A stretch of 64,000 bases of DNA from Thermoanaerobacterium sp. RBIITD (GTDB lineage Bacteria; Bacillota; Thermoanaerobacteria; Thermoanaerobacterales; Thermoanaerobacteraceae), in the NCBI RefSeq assembly GCF_900205865.1, contig NZ_LT906662.1, forward strand, positions 1,811,411-1,875,410, given 5' to 3'. Under the pieces are notes generated by a model, which worked only from the letters and a program-made list of their open reading frames with translations, had not been told where the DNA came from and did no database searches. A program made the position numbers and the translations under genes. Positions 49,955-60,047 of the stretch are shown piece by piece. Numbering within the stretch: position 1 is the first letter of the stretch; every line of letters begins with the position of its first letter.

Positions 49955-51505
49955 ATGTTATATAATTGGCAAAAAGAAGCAATAGAAAAAATACAAGGAG
50001 AAAATGCATTATTATCAGCACCTACAGGTTCAGGTAAGACGAAAGTTGCATATATGTGGGCAGGTTTAATAGATAAAGACGAGAAAATTTTGCAGCCAAA
50101 AACCAAAATAATATTTACTGCACCGATTAAAGCGTTAAGCAACGAGAGATATATGGAATTAAAAAATATGAATATTAATGTAGGGTTAGAAACAGGTGAT
50201 TTTAAGAAAAATATAGAAGCACCTGTTATATGCTGCACTCAAGAAATATATACGAACAAATATGCTCAATGTCCGAATCTTAAGGTTGTTATTGATGAAT
50301 TTCATTATGTATCTACTGATCCTGAAAGAGCAAGAGCATATATAGACGGAATTGCAAACAGCAATCCGACATCAAAGATACTTGTTATGTCGGCAACTTT
50401 TGGACATCCTGAAACTGTCAAAAAATATCTTGAAAGACTTTCTAACAGACAATTTTCAATGTATGTGACAAACGAAAGAGCAACATCATTAGTATTTACC
50501 GAAAAACCTGTTATATTAGACAAACTGCAAAATGCACTTGTGTTTGTTTTTTCAAGGCGTGGTGTTGAATCTATTGCCTACGATATAGCGCAAAACAGAA
50601 ACAGAATTGCAACCGAAAAAGTCCGTACATTAGAAAAACTTGCAGAAATCTTTTCGGTTTCTGATATTCCTGAAATTTGCTATAAAGGTGTGGGAATATA
50701 TGTCGGTTCACTTTTGCCAAAAGAAAAGTTATTTATGGAGACTGGTTTCAGAAATGGTATTTTGAATATTATGGTTGGTACCGATGCACTTGCATTAGGT
50801 GTTAATCTACCTGCCGAAACAGTAGTATTTGCACAGCTTGCAAAATACTACGATGGACCTATAACAAAAAATGAATTTGTACAAATGGCAGGACGTGCAG
50901 GAAGAAAGGGATACTTCGACAGAGGCTTTGTATCATACATGCCAAGCAACTTTGAGTCCTTCGACTATGATACAAAAGAACTTTATGAAGAACTTTTAAA
51001 TGCACCTCAAGAGCCTATGGAAATAACTATAGATATTTCAATACCTGAACTCTTAAAAGGAAAGTCTATAAAGGAAGAAGCTGAGTATGTAGCGAAAAAT
51101 TCAATTCCTATGTTATCAGTTTCAGATGTTCAGGAAAGAATTGAATATATAATGGAACAAATAGACGAATTTGCCAATGAATTAGATATACAAAACTTTA
51201 AAGAAATTTTATCAGACATATATTTTCCTGAATACTCACTTTGGACGAACCTAAACATTGCACAGGTTTTTGGCGAAAACGAAAAAATCGACATGGATGA
51301 CTTAAAGGAACTTATTTTCGGTTGCGAAGAAAGTAGAAACTTTTTCTATTCTCTATTGCAATTAAAAAAATACATTAAAACATTGCCAAAACAATATAAG
51401 CGAAAAATAAAAAACCAAAGTTTATTAGACAAACTTATCAATGAAATTGATCCGACTGTTAATGACTTTGAGATGAGAATAAAAAATGCAAGAGAAATAT
51501 TATAA
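49955..51505 (+). CDS. SF2 (Ski2/Hel308-like) helicase
   Basis: 516 residues. Motif I APTGSGKTKVAY near 27, IFTAPIKALSNERY (Ia), DEFHYV (II) near 113, VMSATFGHPE (III), GTDALALGVNLPAETVVFA (V) and MAGRAGRKGYFDRG (VI). The last two are diagnostic for Ski2/Hel308/DEAD-like enzymes. The C-terminal ~150 residues are helical, without the full Hel308 ratchet. Could act in DNA repair/replication or RNA unwinding. AAGGAGG before the ATG; terminator 51549-51581 closes the long plus-strand region. Confidence 0.85.
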   Translation: MLYNWQKEAIEKIQGENALLSAPTGSGKTKVAYMWAGLIDKDEKILQPKTKIIFTAPIKALSNERYMELKNMNINVGLETGDFKKNIEAPVICCTQEIYTNKYAQCPNLKVVIDEFHYVSTDPERARAYIDGIANSNPTSKILVMSATFGHPETVKKYLERLSNRQFSMYVTNERATSLVFTEKPVILDKLQNALVFVFSRRGVESIAYDIAQNRNRIATEKVRTLEKLAEIFSVSDIPEICYKGVGIYVGSLLPKEKLFMETGFRNGILNIMVGTDALALGVNLPAETVVFAQLAKYYDGPITKNEFVQMAGRAGRKGYFDRGFVSYMPSNFESFDYDTKELYEELLNAPQEPMEITIDISIPELLKGKSIKEEAEYVAKNSIPMLSVSDVQERIEYIMEQIDEFANELDIQNFKEILSDIYFPEYSLWTNLNIAQVFGENEKIDMDDLKELIFGCEESRNFFYSLLQLKKYIKTLPKQYKRKIKNQSLLDKLINEIDPTVNDFEMRIKNAREIL

Positions 51506-51548
51506 GACTTGTTTTTGTATGTGAATTTGTTTTTAAGGTGCGTTCATA

Positions 51549-51581
51549 GGCATGATGGCAAAAGCTATCGTGCCTTTTTTA
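51549..51581 (+). terminator. Terminator ending the plus-strand block
   Basis: GGCATGATGGC pairs imperfectly with GCTATCGTGCC around a four-base A loop, followed by T6. Confidence 0.8.
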
Positions 51582-51651
51582 TTTGCTTATATATATACAA
51601 GGGTTTTAAACTCAGGTTTTTCTATATCCTTTATTCTTATTTTTCTTAAAA

Positions 51652-52728
51652 CTAACTTTCTATATCTATTTCAATATATTTTAATTCTTCTAACATTTTT
51701 AAAGTTTTTATTCTTAGATTTTCAATTTTTTTATATTTTTCAACTATTTCATTCTGTTTATCAATATCAAATTCTCCATTTTCTTTTATAGGTATTTCTA
51801 CAGTTACATATTCTTTTATATTTGCCAAAGAAGCACGAAAAGTTCTATTAAAACCATAATCGTCTTTGTTACTCCTTAATGCATATAAAAGATATTCTGG
51901 GTTTATATTACTATTTTTAACCTTTAAGACACCACAATGATCTGTTGGATAAAAAGGTTGATTTTTAGGGATATAATTCCAATCAAAGATTCCATCTATT
52001 CCCCATATTAATGAAGGAGTAGAAAAATCATCAATAAATGTATTATTAGTATAACCAAAAGGTTTAAATACATTTGCACTGTAGATAGGAACTAATAGTT
52101 TTTTATTATTATTTTTTATTAAATCTTGCTTTAATATTCTTTTCCCTATAAACAAAGAAAAAAGAGTTACATCGGATAAATTAATTGTAATCATTTTGCA
52201 ATTGTTTAAGATTTTTACAGAAATATTTTTTAATTTTTCACTATATTCCTCTATTTTTTTCTTTATTTTTTGAAATTTTTTATACTTATTAGCTATTTCA
52301 TTTTGCTTTTCTAAATCTATAAAAATCTCAATTTCAAGTTCTTTTAGTTTTTCTTTACTTGCAGTTTTGCTCCATGACAACCCTAAATTTAATAATTCTT
52401 TTTCAATAACAATTCTAATGTATTCAAGGTTTATAGCATCTCTATATTCTTCTTTTAAAATCATTGGTCTATGATGATCATTTGTTGTGAATTTATGTTT
52501 GTGGTAAAATACATAACCTACAGAGCCTTCTCTATTCCAAGCTAAACAGTTTTCAAAATATTTAACTTGAGGTAAATTATCTCTTACATAACCAATAGGT
52601 GTTTCTGTTTTTTTTCCACCATAAACAGGTATGTTGCCAGGATTATTTAATATAAAATCTTCTGTAATTCCTTTTATAGCAGGAAAATCAAATAATTCAT
52701 CTAAAAGGAATATTTCTTTGTGACTCAT
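51652..52728 (-). CDS. hsdS: Type I/IIB restriction specificity (HsdS-like) subunit
   Basis: 358 residues with two half-site units. Each is a target-recognition domain (about 5-115 and 185-295) followed by a helical spacer, EKQNEIANKYKKFQKIKKKI and DKQNEIVEKYKKIENLRIK, the repeated conserved regions of HsdS. NIPVYGGKKTETP and LWGIDGIFDW are typical recognition-domain segments. Four bases downstream of the fused methyltransferase gene, so it sets that enzyme's DNA target. Two domains mean a bipartite target sequence. Confidence 0.85.
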   Translation of the reverse strand: MSHKEIFLLDELFDFPAIKGITEDFILNNPGNIPVYGGKKTETPIGYVRDNLPQVKYFENCLAWNREGSVGYVFYHKHKFTTNDHHRPMILKEEYRDAINLEYIRIVIEKELLNLGLSWSKTASKEKLKELEIEIFIDLEKQNEIANKYKKFQKIKKKIEEYSEKLKNISVKILNNCKMITINLSDVTLFSLFIGKRILKQDLIKNNNKKLLVPIYSANVFKPFGYTNNTFIDDFSTPSLIWGIDGIFDWNYIPKNQPFYPTDHCGVLKVKNSNINPEYLLYALRSNKDDYGFNRTFRASLANIKEYVTVEIPIKENGEFDIDKQNEIVEKYKKIENLRIKTLKMLEELKYIEIDIES

Positions 52729-52731
52729 ATT

Positions 52732-54768
52732 TTATAATACACCACCTTTTAATTCATTATTTAAAAAATCTCTAATGCTTGCTAATAAACTATAAAAATC
52801 TTCTTCTGAAACTTCATTTTTTTCTTCTTCTATTCCAAGTTGTTCTCTTTCTTCTGTTGTCCAATATTTATCTATCATCCAATGTTTCAATTTATCAAAT
52901 TCTTCAAAATTCATAATTTTACATCTTAAATTATTTGTTATTTCTAAACCTACTTTAAAACTATTAAACAGTTTTACTGCCTCTATTAAATTATTTTCTT
53001 GAATAGGAAATCTTTTGGCATCACGAGTTTCCCCTATTTCACTAACAAGATATAGAAAAACAGGCTCTGTTTGAACATTATTATCATGTTTCTTTTCAAG
53101 TATTAATATATAAGTTTTTTTAGGTGTTGCATAAAATGTTCTTACAGGAAGGGATATTATTCCTTTAATAACACAATGCTTTTTTATATAATCAATCATA
53201 TTTGCTTGATTTAACAATCCATCTGGAACTATAACTAATGCTTCGCCACCTTTTTTTAAACTTTTTATTATCCATTCAATTGCTAATGATTCTGTTCCTC
53301 TGCCATTTGCAGTATAATAGTCACTTAAACCTTCTTTTTGAATTATTTCTTTTAAACTACTACTACCATTTGTAACATATGGAGGATTTGTTAATATCAA
53401 ATCGTATTCTTCTTCATGCTTTAATCCAAACGTTCCTAAATTAGTCCTTAACAACTTAAAAACTTTATTAAATGCATTATTTGCAAATTCCATTAAATGT
53501 TCTTTTGAATGATACTTCGATAATAAATCAGAAAAATATATTAACATATTTGCTTTTGCAAGTATTATAGTTCTTTCATCATCTTTTTCATCAGTTCCTT
53601 TATCATAACCTACTAAAGTAATTTTAGGTTGAATCTTTTGATTTTTAGGTTCAAATTCTTTCCAAATATTTTTGTTTAACATAATTGTTTCTAATATAAA
53701 GCCACCAACACCACAAAAAGGATCGCATATTTTAGAGCCTTCTTTAAGTAAATAAGCATTTGACATTTTAACCATAGCTTGAACAACATTTCTTGGAGTA
53801 AAATATTGTCCCAAGCTTTTAACTCCAGCACTTTGTCTTAAAAATGTTTCATATAATCTTGTTTTAAATTCTCTACTTACATATTTAAATGAACCATTTT
53901 TTTCTTCAAATTTTTTAAAACTTTCTAATACTTGTCCAAATAAAGTAGCTTGGGATATATTGGGTTCACCATTTTCATTAACAAATATAGTCCCATTAAT
54001 AATTGTTGTTCCATCTTCTCCTTTTGGAAACATTTCTTTTATATCTTTTCTACAACTATTCGCATAATGTTTTAATGCTTCAACATCAGAAAGTTGTTCT
54101 TTTATTTGATAAACACTATCAAAATTATTATAATTTTTTAAAACACCTATATCGCTTAAAAACTTAAATACAAAAATTTCAACTACATTATATAAACATT
54201 TTTCAGGCTCTTTTCCTGTATTAATCCATATTTTTTGCCACACTTCTTTTGCCAAAGGTGTAGGATCAATTATCTCAGGTTCTTTTAAAACATTGCTATT
54301 TTCCGTTAATGAATAGTCTATTTTATCAATAAGATTTTCTAAATCAATTATTTCTTCTGCTATTAACATTCCTGAAAAAATCTTTTGTCCATTAAAAATA
54401 ATAGATATTTTATTACCTTTTTCATTAATAATTTCTTGTCCATTTAAAGCATTTATCCAAAATGTTTTTGAACCATCTGTTACAATTAATAATTTACATA
54501 ATTCTTTGGCTACTTCTAATTCTTGTTGAATTGCATCTTGTATTTTTTTGACACTTGACAGTTCTTCTGGAGTTTTATATTCAACAACTGCTTTGACTAT
54601 TCCTCCAGGAAGAACTATTAAACCATCGGGTTTTTTATCTTTGATTTTATTATTAATTTTATTAATTATTTTTGCTTTTTTTAGTTGACTTAAAGTAGTT
54701 TGCCCTAATTTATAATAATTATATCTACCTAAGTTTATTGGACTTATTTGTATAAGCTCCTCACTCAT
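52732..54768 (-). CDS. Fused nuclease-methyltransferase (BcgI-like RM subunit)
   Basis: 678 residues from ATG 54768 (GAGGTG seven bases upstream; GTG 54777 is the alternative). Residues ~1-170 look like a PD-(D/E)XK nuclease: KKPDGLIVL, then VVEYKT. The type I HsdM-like methyltransferase follows (about 190-640) with motif I CDPFCGVGGF near 350 and catalytic LTNPPYV near 455. Nuclease and methylase in one chain with a separate HsdS subunit is the BcgI (type IIB) arrangement; type I systems would need a separate HsdR, absent here. Codon use and very AT-rich DNA differ from the plus-strand block, suggesting separate acquisition. Confidence 0.75.
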   Translation of the reverse strand: MSEELIQISPINLGRYNYYKLGQTTLSQLKKAKIINKINNKIKDKKPDGLIVLPGGIVKAVVEYKTPEELSSVKKIQDAIQQELEVAKELCKLLIVTDGSKTFWINALNGQEIINEKGNKISIIFNGQKIFSGMLIAEEIIDLENLIDKIDYSLTENSNVLKEPEIIDPTPLAKEVWQKIWINTGKEPEKCLYNVVEIFVFKFLSDIGVLKNYNNFDSVYQIKEQLSDVEALKHYANSCRKDIKEMFPKGEDGTTIINGTIFVNENGEPNISQATLFGQVLESFKKFEEKNGSFKYVSREFKTRLYETFLRQSAGVKSLGQYFTPRNVVQAMVKMSNAYLLKEGSKICDPFCGVGGFILETIMLNKNIWKEFEPKNQKIQPKITLVGYDKGTDEKDDERTIILAKANMLIYFSDLLSKYHSKEHLMEFANNAFNKVFKLLRTNLGTFGLKHEEEYDLILTNPPYVTNGSSSLKEIIQKEGLSDYYTANGRGTESLAIEWIIKSLKKGGEALVIVPDGLLNQANMIDYIKKHCVIKGIISLPVRTFYATPKKTYILILEKKHDNNVQTEPVFLYLVSEIGETRDAKRFPIQENNLIEAVKLFNSFKVGLEITNNLRCKIMNFEEFDKLKHWMIDKYWTTEEREQLGIEEEKNEVSEEDFYSLLASIRDFLNNELKGGVL

Positions 54769-55244
54769 TTGTATCACCTCTTTACAGACTTGTGCATATC
54801 CTAAAAGCCTTGATTTAAGCTATTTTTAAGATATGCTTTTTTCTTATCACTTAAAAATTTTTTACCTGATATGTAGGATTTCCTGTCTTTTATATCGAAT
54901 TATTTTATTATTAACATCATTAAACATTAAAGGAGAAAACCCTACTTTTACCAGCTTCAACAAGTTTTGAACAATATCAATCTTTTTACTTTTCAGCCTA
55001 AAATGATTTTTATATTTCTTTATTTAATAATCTTAATTTGTTTTCTATTTCTGGATTCCCGCCTTCTAATTTAGTTCAACTCGGATATAATTTTCGATGA
55101 AACTTTTTAATCTTTGAACGATTTTTTAATTATACTCATATCTAATAAATTTTTTCTTATATAACAATATATATTATATCGCATTGATTGAACTAAAAAA
55201 AATCAAACAATTGTATATATTTATATCTTTTTTCTTATTTATAA

Positions 55245-55435
55245 TGATACCAGAAAACTAGACAGACAAAAAGTCAAAAATAAGTTAGAATATAGTTATG
55301 AATAAGAGAAGAAATTTTACACCAGAACAAAAAACAAAAATTGTATTAGAGGTATTGCGAGAAGAAAAAACGCTTAATGAAATCGCTGCTGAATATGAAA
55401 TATATCCGAATATAATTAGTCGCTGGAAAGCATAA
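55245..55435 (+). pseudogene. IS3-family element fragment (end plus truncated orfA)
   Basis: Starts with the end sequence TGATACCAGAAAACTAGACA. ATG 55298 opens 45 codons (MNKRRNFTPEQKTKIVLEVL, then LNEIAAEYEIYPNIISRWKA), the HTH_Tnp_1 start of IS3 OrfA, before a stop. The rest of orfA and orfB are missing. Similar ends lie at 56830 and 61412. Confidence 0.8.
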
Positions 55436-55754
55436 TTTGTCATTTAATATATTAATTTACATTATGTATAAATTTATATAAATAAAGGAAATTCAAAAAT
55501 TAACTTAGATTTTTAAAAAATTGTCTTGATAGATGGGAACATTGTAAATTTCAGTCAGTAAGAATAATGACGTAGTAGTATACATGACGAATGAATACGA
55601 AACAGTTATTGCTTCCAGTGACGATATATAATTTTGTTCAATGTCAGGTCGGAAGGTTACACGGCTGGCATCAGTGGAAACAGCAGTACATCAAGTACAT
55701 CTTCGTCAAAGACTTCTGCCAGTGATTCAAATCAGAGTCTACTATAAAGCTATT

Positions 55755-55885
55755 ATGGAAAACCGGGTAAAATATACGTTGATTCTAATGTCAGAGGGTT
55801 AATCAAGGGGCAATATTAACAGTAAAAGGGGTAAGATATACCACATTTCGTGGATCCGTGGTACGACAAAACAAAATATGTTATC
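55755..55885 (+). pseudogene. Decayed copy of the MBL protein C-terminus
   Basis: Reads KIYVDSNVRGLIKGQY, stop codons, then HFVDPWYDKT. It aligns with KVYVDANGHGLIKGNINSKG and LPGDPWYDRTKA of the gene at 58638. A Ser/Thr-rich linker-like stretch precedes it. It is a remnant of a duplicate secreted protein. Confidence 0.6.
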
Positions 55886-55945
55886 CCATATGTATTTTGT
55901 TGTAAAAGTAAAATATAAACTTGTTTAGAAGGAGATGTTTTAAAA

Positions 55946-56728
55946 ATGGATAACATCAACAGAGAAAAGATATTGGATTCATACGAAGAAAATCATCCTT
56001 TTGTTCATTTTGAAATAATAGATGAAAATGGTAATTCATGTGGAACATATAACGATAATTTAATAAGAGTCTACTTACCACAAGTGAAAGAATTCTACGA
56101 TAAATGTATAGAAATAGTAAAAGATAATAAATTTTGTGATTTTACTCTATACGATTGTATTTCTTATATTCTTGACCATGAATTAATTCATCACGATATT
56201 GAAAAAAATATAGTAGCAAAATATGGTTATATTAATTGCTTAAAATATGCGGAATATCTCTTCTTGAGTGAAGCAATTGTTAATTACAAGCAGTATATTA
56301 ACTATCATAAAAATAATAGAATTAAATTTTCTATTATAAAATCTAGATTACTCGATTTAATAGATGTGGTTAAAAACATACATGGAAGTAGTGAATTATA
56401 TGGAGAAGATAAAATTAAAAAACCAAAGCCAATAGAAAAAAGCCTTGACTTACGTCAAAAAGAGTATTCAGATGAACAAATTATTGATTTTTATGGTAGT
56501 TTAATAGGCTGTCAGTTGGCTTACAATAAAGTAAAAGACAACTGGAATGATGAACTAAATAATTTTAATAAAAAAAATAGTATCTTTGCAGAATATTTGA
56601 ATCAGTTTTCCGAAGACATATTAAGTTCTGCAAATAATTGTGAAAACATGACTGAAAAGTTATTAAATAAAATACAAGAAAAGAATGATATTTTTATACG
56701 TCAAAATGGTCTTAGAACATATATTTAA
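55946..56728 (+). CDS. Putative zincin-like protein
   Basis: 260 residues, GAAGGAGATG upstream. ISYILDHELIHHDIEKN contains HELIH, an HExxH metal motif, and a Glu follows at LFLSEAIVN about 30 residues on, as in gluzincins. No signal peptide, so cytoplasmic. The rest (helical, charged) is unrecognised. Whether it cleaves protein or acts like ArdC/ImmA-type regulators is open. Confidence 0.55.
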   Translation: MDNINREKILDSYEENHPFVHFEIIDENGNSCGTYNDNLIRVYLPQVKEFYDKCIEIVKDNKFCDFTLYDCISYILDHELIHHDIEKNIVAKYGYINCLKYAEYLFLSEAIVNYKQYINYHKNNRIKFSIIKSRLLDLIDVVKNIHGSSELYGEDKIKKPKPIEKSLDLRQKEYSDEQIIDFYGSLIGCQLAYNKVKDNWNDELNNFNKKNSIFAEYLNQFSEDILSSANNCENMTEKLLNKIQEKNDIFIRQNGLRTYI

Positions 56729-56729
56729 A

Positions 56730-57213
56730 ATCTAGTAACGAGTAGTAATTTAAAATATAATAGAAATTATAAATGTTATTTTACCAGTAATCATGACAAG
56801 GATGGCTGTTACTATACTGTAAAAATATAATGATACCCGAAAACTAGCAGACAAAAAACAAAAATAAGAAAAATATATTATAACATTAAATACTGCCTGC
56901 AAATTGCAGGTATTTTTTTATATCCAAATATAAAATTTCTAAAAATTTCATCTAAACAAGAAGGAATTTTAAAGCAATATGGCGAATTAAGTATTAATAT
57001 TAACAATTCAGTAAAAGAAAGGATTTGATACTGTGACATATGTCATTGTTATATTGCAAAAGTATAACCTAATAATCCATATCAATTAAGGTATTATTTT
57101 TGCAAGTATGATTTGGATATAAGAGTTACTATTATAGAAGTTTCTGCTCTTGCAGAACGTTCAAGAATAATTAAAGAAAAAATAGAAAGGCTATAAAATT
57201 AGGAGTCTTTATC
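56730..57213. other. Gene-free interval with IS end and terminator
   Basis: Contains an IS3-type end (TGATACCCGAAAACTAGCAG, 56830-56870), a terminator (CCTGCAAATTGCAGG with T7, 56896-56925), and fragments of broken reading frames (CDICH-like near 57030; SALAERSRIIKEKIERL near 57140-57196) that I cannot assign. Confidence 0.5.
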
Positions 57214-58500
57214 ATGGATAATATTAAATTACCTTTTGGTTTAGGAAAATATGATAATAAAATTTATCATATTTCCGAAGTCAAACAAGGGAAAGAATGT
57301 AATTGCATTTGTCCTTATTGTGGACAAGATTTACTTGCTAAAAAAGGAAATATAAGATCGCATCACTTTGCTCATGTAAAAGAAGAATGTAAATATGCTT
57401 TTGAAACATCTATTCACATGTACATAAAAGAAATTTTAAGTAAAAACAATAAAATTTATGTGCCTGGACATAATTTTGCAAAAGAAATGTATTTGCACTA
57501 TAATAGAGTAGAACTAGAAACAAGGTTTGGAGGAATTATACCTGATATTGCTATATATGCTGGAAAACAAAGCAAACCACTTTTAATAGAAGTCAATGTA
57601 ACGCATCCTATAGATGATGATAAGCTAGAAAAAATTATTAATATGGGTATTTCTGTATTGCAAATAAATATTTGTGATAGTAATTTCGATTTTTATAATT
57701 TTGACAAAAAGGACTTAGAAGATATTATTCTACATAAAACTGATTTTAAAGAATGGGCATACAATGCGTATGAGGATAGAAAGTTTGAAGAAATAAGTAT
57801 AAAAGAAGAAAAAAGAAGATCGATGCTAAGAAAAAGAAAGGAATTATTTCTTTTTAAACAAAAAATTGCTGAAGATTTTGAACAAAAATATAAAGTTGCA
57901 ATAATTTTGCCTAAAGAATGTTCTCAATGTGATGGAATTATGAGCATTAATAAAGCAGATGATCATTATTATTATAAATGCGATTCCTGCAAAGTAAATG
58001 AGCCTATTGGACCTTCAAAATATATTAGTTTTATTAAATATGATGACTTTAATATTAATGATAAAAAACAAAAAATTATTGAATGTGTAGAAGATAAAAA
58101 AGAAAGACATCAATTACTTGATTTTGCTATTAAAAATCAAGATAAGCAAGCTTTAGAATATATAACAAAACTAATGATTCAACAAAGAGATAATAAGGAT
58201 AAAATTGATAGACTAACAATTCTTTATAATTATTTTGTCACGAAACAAGGGAAACAAATACATATTAGTTATTGGAAAAATTATTATTCTAATTGTCCAA
58301 TTTGTGGGTCGGATATGGTTTTTAGAAAATCCAAAAAAGACAATGAAATATTTCTAGGTTGTTCCTTATATCCAAAATGTTATGGTACAAAAAAAATAAT
58401 AACAATAAGTGTAAAAGATGTTTTATATATGGATAAAAATGCTTTTATTTATATGTTAAAGGACAAAATATCTAATAAGCAACATATTATTAAGTCTTAA
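57214..58500 (+). CDS. CoiA-like nuclease with zinc fingers
   Basis: 428 residues. N-terminal CICPYCGQDLLAKKG and SHHFAH form the CoiA-type zinc/His region. The nuclease-like core GGIIPDIAIY ... LLIEVNVTHPIDDDK follows (PD-(D/E)XK with E-V-N). Later come two zinc ribbons: CSQCDG...CDSCK near 230-260, and CPICGSDMVFRKSKK...CSLYPKCYG near 365-400, the latter topoisomerase-like. CoiA acts in DNA uptake and recombination; the element may use this protein on entering DNA. AGGAG is weak and upstream genes are debris. Confidence 0.7.
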   Translation: MDNIKLPFGLGKYDNKIYHISEVKQGKECNCICPYCGQDLLAKKGNIRSHHFAHVKEECKYAFETSIHMYIKEILSKNNKIYVPGHNFAKEMYLHYNRVELETRFGGIIPDIAIYAGKQSKPLLIEVNVTHPIDDDKLEKIINMGISVLQINICDSNFDFYNFDKKDLEDIILHKTDFKEWAYNAYEDRKFEEISIKEEKRRSMLRKRKELFLFKQKIAEDFEQKYKVAIILPKECSQCDGIMSINKADDHYYYKCDSCKVNEPIGPSKYISFIKYDDFNINDKKQKIIECVEDKKERHQLLDFAIKNQDKQALEYITKLMIQQRDNKDKIDRLTILYNYFVTKQGKQIHISYWKNYYSNCPICGSDMVFRKSKKDNEIFLGCSLYPKCYGTKKIITISVKDVLYMDKNAFIYMLKDKISNKQHIIKS

Positions 58501-58637
58501 TGAACAACCGTATATTGAACGGTACGTACGGTAATGTGACAGGATAGTAAATAACTCGATTTTTTATTTAAGGACGTAATAAGGACATTAAATATGTTAT
58601 AATATTATTGTGAAAATATGGTAAGGGAGGGTATAAA

Positions 58638-60047
58638 GTGTATAAAAAGTTTCTGTCAGTTCTTTTAACAGTTCTTTTATTACTTTCTTTTGCAGGTCCA
58701 ATACAAATTTATGCAAATAATATCACAATCATAATTAACGGTCAAAATGTAACATTCGCTCAACAACCAATCATCAAAAATGGAACAACGTTAGTTCCAA
58801 TGCGTGCATTTTTTGAAGCATTAGGCGCAAAAGTAAACTGGGATCAGAGCACACAAACAGTAACAGGGACACGTGACAATACAACCGTACAGCTCACAAT
58901 AGGATCTAAAATAGGCAAAGTCAACGGACAAAATCATGCTCTTGCAGTAGAAGCACAGATTATCAATGGCTATACATATATACCTTTAAGGTTTGTTGGC
59001 GAAGCACTTGGAGATGAAGTAAATTACAGCAATGGAGTAATAACAATCAATTCAAATAAGGCACCACCTATAGGTAAGCTAATAGTAAGCTATATTGATG
59101 TAGGTCAAGGCGACAGCATACTTGTACAGACGCCATCAGGCAAAAACATGCTTATAGATGCAGGAGTACCTGAAATGGGCAGTACAGTAGTATCTTATTT
59201 AAAAAGCAAAGGCATAAGTAAGCTTGATGTAGTTATTGCAACACATCCACATGACGACCATATAGGCGGTATGCCTGACGTTATCAATACGTTCACTATA
59301 GATACATTCTATATGCCTAACACAACAACTAATACAAACGCCTTTGAGAACCTATTAAATGCACTTAAAAATAAAAACGTTAATTCAGTGTATGTAAAAG
59401 CAGGAAACAATATAGATTTAGGCAGTGACATAACAGCAAAATTTCTTGCGCCTAACAGCAGCAGTTACGACAATCTTAACAATTATTCAGCAGTTGTTAA
59501 ATTAACATACAAGAATGTATCTTTCCTATTTACAGGTGATGCAGAAAAGGAATCAGAACAAGAAATGCTTAATAAAGGATACAACTTAAAAGCAGACGTA
59601 CTTAAAGTAGGCCATCATGGTTCTGATACGTCAACAACAGCAGATTTCCTTAAAGCAGTAAGTCCTAAATACGCAGTAATAAGCGTTGGAAAAAACAATG
59701 ACTACGGACATCCTAATCAGTCTGTATTAGACAGGCTTAACAATGCAGGCATAAAAATTTTTAGAACAGACTTAAATGGCACTGTGGTAGCAACAACAGA
59801 CGGTAATACAATTTCGTTCAACGTTAATCCCACCAATACTACAGATGATAATAGTACAGGCAATACGAGTACTGAGAAAGTGTACGTTGACGCGAATGGG
59901 CATGGACTTATTAAAGGCAATATAAACAGCAAAGGAGAGAAGATATATCACTTGCCTGGAGATCCGTGGTATGACAGAACAAAAGCAGAAGCATGGTTTA
60001 AGACGGAAGCCGAAGCTCAGGCAGCAGGATATCGACCAGCAAAATGA
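58638..60047 (+). CDS. Secreted ComEC-like metallo-beta-lactamase-fold hydrolase with stalk domain
   Basis: 469 residues starting at GTG 58638 behind GGGAGG. Signal peptide (about 1-28). Then a copper-amine-oxidase N-terminal-type stalk domain (about 30-140: GTTLVPMRAFFEALGAKVNW, YIPLRFVGEALG). Then an MBL domain of the ComEC/Rec2 type with HPHDDHIGG near 203 and GHHGSDTS near 335. A C-terminal ~55-residue module (ANGHGLIKGNINSKGEKIYH, PWYDRTKAEAWF) is typical of secreted nucleases. Probably an extracellular nuclease or phosphodiesterase. A decayed copy of its C-terminus lies at 55.8 kb. Confidence 0.85.
   Translation: MYKKFLSVLLTVLLLLSFAGPIQIYANNITIIINGQNVTFAQQPIIKNGTTLVPMRAFFEALGAKVNWDQSTQTVTGTRDNTTVQLTIGSKIGKVNGQNHALAVEAQIINGYTYIPLRFVGEALGDEVNYSNGVITINSNKAPPIGKLIVSYIDVGQGDSILVQTPSGKNMLIDAGVPEMGSTVVSYLKSKGISKLDVVIATHPHDDHIGGMPDVINTFTIDTFYMPNTTTNTNAFENLLNALKNKNVNSVYVKAGNNIDLGSDITAKFLAPNSSSYDNLNNYSAVVKLTYKNVSFLFTGDAEKESEQEMLNKGYNLKADVLKVGHHGSDTSTTADFLKAVSPKYAVISVGKNNDYGHPNQSVLDRLNNAGIKIFRTDLNGTVVATTDGNTISFNVNPTNTTDDNSTGNTSTEKVYVDANGHGLIKGNINSKGEKIYHLPGDPWYDRTKAEAWFKTEAEAQAAGYRPAK

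Larger units (their letters stand above)
54780..55945. other. Gene-poor accessory DNA with mobile-element debris
   Basis: No intact gene. Holds an orphan plus-strand terminator (GCATATC 54794-54800 / GATATGC 54830-54836, then T6) with no plus-strand gene before it, an IS3-type fragment (from 55245), one copy of the GATGGGAACATT repeat (55511-55544), and a decayed nuclease-type C-terminus (55755-55885). The orphan terminator suggests that the restriction cassette replaced or was inserted into a plus-strand unit. Confidence 0.6.
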
